Positions 61,639 through 64,000 of a DNA stretch of 64,000 nt are shown here, one piece after another. Location of the stretch: assembly GCF_928391935.1 (NCBI RefSeq), contig NZ_CAKMTD010000009.1, forward strand, positions 1-64,000, given 5' to 3'. The first letter of the stretch is position 1. Every line of letters begins with the position of its first letter. A model generated the notes under the pieces. That model was not told where the DNA came from. It made no database searches and worked only from the letters and a program-made list of their open reading frames with translations. This DNA comes from Rothia nasimurium (lineage in GTDB: Bacteria; Actinomycetota; Actinomycetes; Actinomycetales; Micrococcaceae). Position numbers and translations under genes: made by a program.

Positions 61639-62784
61639 TCAAGAAAGACCAAGGCCACCCGGGGCCGCAGCCGCCCTATAAGCCGCGTCCATAGCGTCCG
61701 CCACGCTATCCACCTGTTCCTCGAACAAGTCCGCGTACACATCAAGGGTCATAGCCGCAGACTTGTGCCCCAACATTCTTTGAACCAGGGGCACCGGCGC
61801 ACCCGAAGCCACCGCGAAAGACGCAGCAGAGTGCCGCAAATCGTGCGGGGTAATCTTCTTCTCAACACCTGCCGCAGCCAGAGCGCGGACGAACCAGCCG
61901 TTATAACTGTGGGGGTGCTTTAGATACCCGCCGCCGTGCTTATGGGTGAACACACTAGCCTCTCCCACCTTGTCCTTACACGCTGCCCGCAGATGGGGGG
62001 CAATGAATTGGGGGAATGGCACCAGCCGCGCTTTACCGCTTTTAGGGGCCTTATCCTCGTAGCGTCCACCGTCCTCAACTAGGTTGCGTTCAATACTCAA
62101 CCGGCACCGCTCGAAGTCCACATGTTTTACCTGTAGCCCCACAGCTTCGCCCCACCGTATGCCGGTATAGGCCAGCACATAGACGAGTTCAGGATACTCA
62201 GCATGTTTTGCAAGGGCCGCTACTTCCTCATGGGTTAGGTAGACGTTTCGCCGTGGCTGTTTTCGCGGGAGCTTCACACCCCGGGCCGGGTTGGTGAGTA
62301 GTCGCTTGTCTTTCACCGCGTCATCTAGAACCCCGGCCAGAATCTCATGACACCGTATCGTGATAGACGCGCCCACCGCTGGCCGCCCGGTTGTCGTGGT
62401 GCCGTTTTGCAGGTCTGATACCCACATCTCAACCTCTGTAGGGAGGATAGTTTTTAGGACGCGATCACCCCACACGGGGGCCACATGAATACGCCACGCT
62501 GATTCTAGTTTGCGGTAGGAGCTAGCGGCGAGCGCAGTTTCTTTTTTACTCAGCCACGCCGGGGCCAGTTCGCCTACCTTGGCGCGGGAGTCTGAGGGGG
62601 TCACATACTCGTTGCGAGAAACGGCGACCTCAACACCGCTCATGAACTGTTGGGCTTCTGCCTTGGTCTTGAACCCTGCCTTGCTCGTCCACTTGTCTTT
62701 GTCGTTCTTGTAGTAGACGCGCCACCGGGTGCGCTGCCGCTCTGTGCCTTTCCCCTCTGCTAGGTATTTATGAATCGAAGCCAT
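61639..62784 (-). CDS. int: Tyrosine integrase
   Basis: A 381-residue phage-type integrase. An N-terminal arm-binding region (RWRVYYKNDKDKWTSKAGF) and a SAM-like core precede the catalytic domain with R210 (YTGIRWGE), H314-x-x-R317 (HDLRH), H340 (MLGHKSAAMT) and the nucleophile Y350. It recombines the element at the adjacent tRNA 3' end. The start is two bases after the stop of the repressor gene, so both are made from one transcript. Confidence 0.92.
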   Translation of the reverse strand: MASIHKYLAEGKGTERQRTRWRVYYKNDKDKWTSKAGFKTKAEAQQFMSGVEVAVSRNEYVTPSDSRAKVGELAPAWLSKKETALAASSYRKLESAWRIHVAPVWGDRVLKTILPTEVEMWVSDLQNGTTTTGRPAVGASITIRCHEILAGVLDDAVKDKRLLTNPARGVKLPRKQPRRNVYLTHEEVAALAKHAEYPELVYVLAYTGIRWGEAVGLQVKHVDFERCRLSIERNLVEDGGRYEDKAPKSGKARLVPFPQFIAPHLRAACKDKVGEASVFTHKHGGGYLKHPHSYNGWFVRALAAAGVEKKITPHDLRHSAASFAVASGAPVPLVQRMLGHKSAAMTLDVYADLFEEQVDSVADAMDAAYRAAAAPGGLGLS

Positions 62785-62786
62785 GA

Positions 62787-63437
62787 TTACACCTCTGGCC
62801 CCTCATGCGAGTTTGTTTCTGAAACAAGAGGGGGAAACAGCTGGCTATCACGCCCCACAGCACGAACGCCCCATAGCAGTTCTAGCAGTTCCGCCTCTGT
62901 TATCTGGGATATGTCATCAAGGTTCACTGCGCCGCTATCTACAAGCGCGTAGTTCTCGCCCGCTTCAAACCAACGCCGCCCCGCCTGGGCAAGAACCTCA
63001 GAAATCTCATGGCTTTTCAGTGAAAGCGCTGTAAGGGTAGGTACTTTTAATCTGGAGTCTCTGGCAGACGTATACAAATATCTCGCCGCCCAATATGCGC
63101 TTAGATACTCATGCAGGCCGTTTGAAATCTCGTTAGCTCTAGAGGTTAAGACTAGTAAGGCGTTTTCCAAGTCCTCAACATAGCCACTTTCGTAGAAAGC
63201 TCCCTGCAAGCGGGTTACGTTAATACCAAAAAGCTGAGACAGCATAACCGCTTCATCAAATTTGAGAGAGCGCTTGCCCTCTTCTATCCGCTTTATTGTC
63301 ATTGCATGAAAAGCGCTCCCGTCCCCACCGGCCACGTCATTTAGCCGCCTGGCAAGCTCATTCTGCGACCAGTCTTTTGACTGCCTTAAAGCTCGTATGC
63401 GCTCACCTGTTCGTGCTGCAAAATCTTCCCTATCCAT
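62787..63437 (-). CDS. XRE-family repressor of the integrated element
   Basis: A 216-residue protein. The HTH lies at about residues 12-70 (RIRALRQSKDWSQNELARRL, TIKRIEEGKRSLKFDEAVML). The C-terminal part is helical and unlike a LexA-type protease. It resembles phage immunity repressors, and it is divergent from the excisionase-like gene across a 100-bp control region. Confidence 0.82.
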   Translation of the reverse strand: MDREDFAARTGERIRALRQSKDWSQNELARRLNDVAGGDGSAFHAMTIKRIEEGKRSLKFDEAVMLSQLFGINVTRLQGAFYESGYVEDLENALLVLTSRANEISNGLHEYLSAYWAARYLYTSARDSRLKVPTLTALSLKSHEISEVLAQAGRRWFEAGENYALVDSGAVNLDDISQITEAELLELLWGVRAVGRDSQLFPPLVSETNSHEGPEV

Positions 63438-63536
63438 ACCACCAGGTTACAACCTCTTGCACACAATGCAAACGTCATGTATGTTGTGAATAGATACAGA
63501 ATGTTATGGACTTTGTAACATGAGGTGAAAGCAATT
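63438..63536. promoter_or_regulatory. Divergent control region of the element
   Basis: Contains short dyads such as tgtta-N9-taaca (63503-63521) and gttacaac near 63444 between the repressor and the excisionase-like gene. It is AT-rich compared with the flanks. Repressor operators are expected here. Confidence 0.4.
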
Positions 63537-63773
63537 ATGGCCCACAACCCGAACACCCCAAACCTGGACACCCCTGCCCTTGCTCAACGCCTAGGGGTAA
63601 CAGTTTCAGCAATCACCACTCGCCGCAGCAAGGGCGGCGACTTGCCCCCGTCATTCAAGGTGGGCCGCAATATCCGCTATCGGCTCGAAGATGTAGAGCG
63701 CTGGGAGCGGGAACAGGTAGAGAAAGAAACCGCCCGCCGTGCCGCAGCAGCCCAGCAGACGGCCACCGCTTAA
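63537..63773 (+). CDS. Excisionase-like helix-turn-helix protein
   Basis: A 78-residue protein with LDTPALAQRLGVTVSAITTRR, an MerR/excisionase-type HTH, followed by SFKVGRNIRYRLEDVERWE, the wing typical of AlpA/excisionase proteins. Next to an integrase it probably directs excision. GAGGTGA precedes the ATG at 63537; a GTG at 63525 is an alternative. Confidence 0.75.
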   Translation: MAHNPNTPNLDTPALAQRLGVTVSAITTRRSKGGDLPPSFKVGRNIRYRLEDVERWEREQVEKETARRAAAAQQTATA

Positions 63774-63890
63774 AAGAATTGCCCCGACCGCTCACCAAAG
63801 AGCAGCCGGGGCAGGAAGAAAAAGACCGCGCTACCAGCTCGACCAAAAGCGAGCGCGGCAACCAGAAACACGAAAGGAAGAAAGCCCGTC

Positions 63891-64000
63891 ATGCCTAGCG
63901 TTACTCAGTCTATCACCGGCCCGCACATCTTCACCGGCCTACTTGAAGAGCCACCCGGCCCGCGCCGTCTGTTGCACTACTACAGCCCTAAAGCGCCGTT
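63891..64000 (+). CDS. Start of a further element gene, cut by the window edge
   Basis: AAGGAAG lies 9 nt before an ATG opening MPSVTQSITGPHIFTGLLEE and running to the last base. It is too short to identify. It follows the excisionase-like gene in the same direction and shows that the element continues to the right. Confidence 0.55.
   Translation, partial: MPSVTQSITGPHIFTGLLEEPPGPRRLLHYYSPKAP

Noticed and set aside
1..64000. CRISPR array
   Set aside because: No regularly spaced short repeats with unique spacers and no cas genes were seen; the 54-bp periodic sites at 19617 are operator half-sites.

Overview
The window looks like a high-GC Actinobacterium of the Micrococcaceae, most likely Rothia or a close relative. 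This rests on base composition, on sortase signals of the LAXTG type, on a complete 'anchored repeat' zinc-type ABC transporter locus, and on the general gene set. I could not run a search, so the genus is an inference. The first 42 bases are almost pure G and look like a sequencing or contig-end artefact, so the far left edge should be read with caution.

1-1,310: a DUF805 membrane protein, then a broken chimeric reading frame that joins a galactokinase C-terminal motif to the C-terminal domain of a 3-hydroxyisobutyrate/threonate-type dehydrogenase.

1,314-19,893: a defence island bracketed by a 76-77 bp direct repeat. It holds a type I restriction system (hsdR apart from hsdM-hsdS), an orphan AbiEi-type regulator, an ImmA/IrrE-type metallopeptidase coupled to a PIN/DUF4411 protein, an ApeA-like HEPN protein, an AT-rich SIR2-HerA pair inserted behind hsdS, a large HTH protein related to N6-adenine methylases but lacking their catalytic motifs, and an AlbA_2/Schlafen-type ATPase with a five-half-site operator. 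hsdR and hsdM share a 22-bp operator-like element at the same distance from their start codons.

19,901-30,113: an unknown protein, an MFS sugar porter, and a 5-oxoproline catabolic locus: pxpA, fused pxpBC, biotin carboxylase/BCCP, a GntR-FCD regulator and a divergent NRAMP-like transporter. A DUF559 gene flanked by two 67-bp palindromes splits pxpA from pxpBC. An identical 13-bp palindrome lies upstream of pxpBC and of the transporter.

30,163-39,685: a metal (probably zinc) acquisition locus. A Zur/Fur-like palindrome lies between a large wall protein and a five-gene operon (wall protein, substrate-binding lipoprotein, membrane-anchored repeat protein, ATPase, permease).

39,700-61,500: ordinary chromosomal genes: ABM monooxygenase, NrtR-like regulator, an SNase-like lipoprotein, superoxide dismutase, polysaccharide deacetylase, MarR regulator, two nhaA copies, AGCS and APC transporters, a wall-anchored 5'-nucleotidase, an alcohol dehydrogenase, DUF808 and a secreted sialidase. 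The roughly 700-bp gap between sodA and the deacetylase holds a dense DnaA-box cluster with three iteron-like repeats.

61,505-64,000: the left end of an integrated element in a tRNA-Leu-like 3' end: integrase, repressor, excisionase-like protein and the start of another gene. It continues beyond the window.
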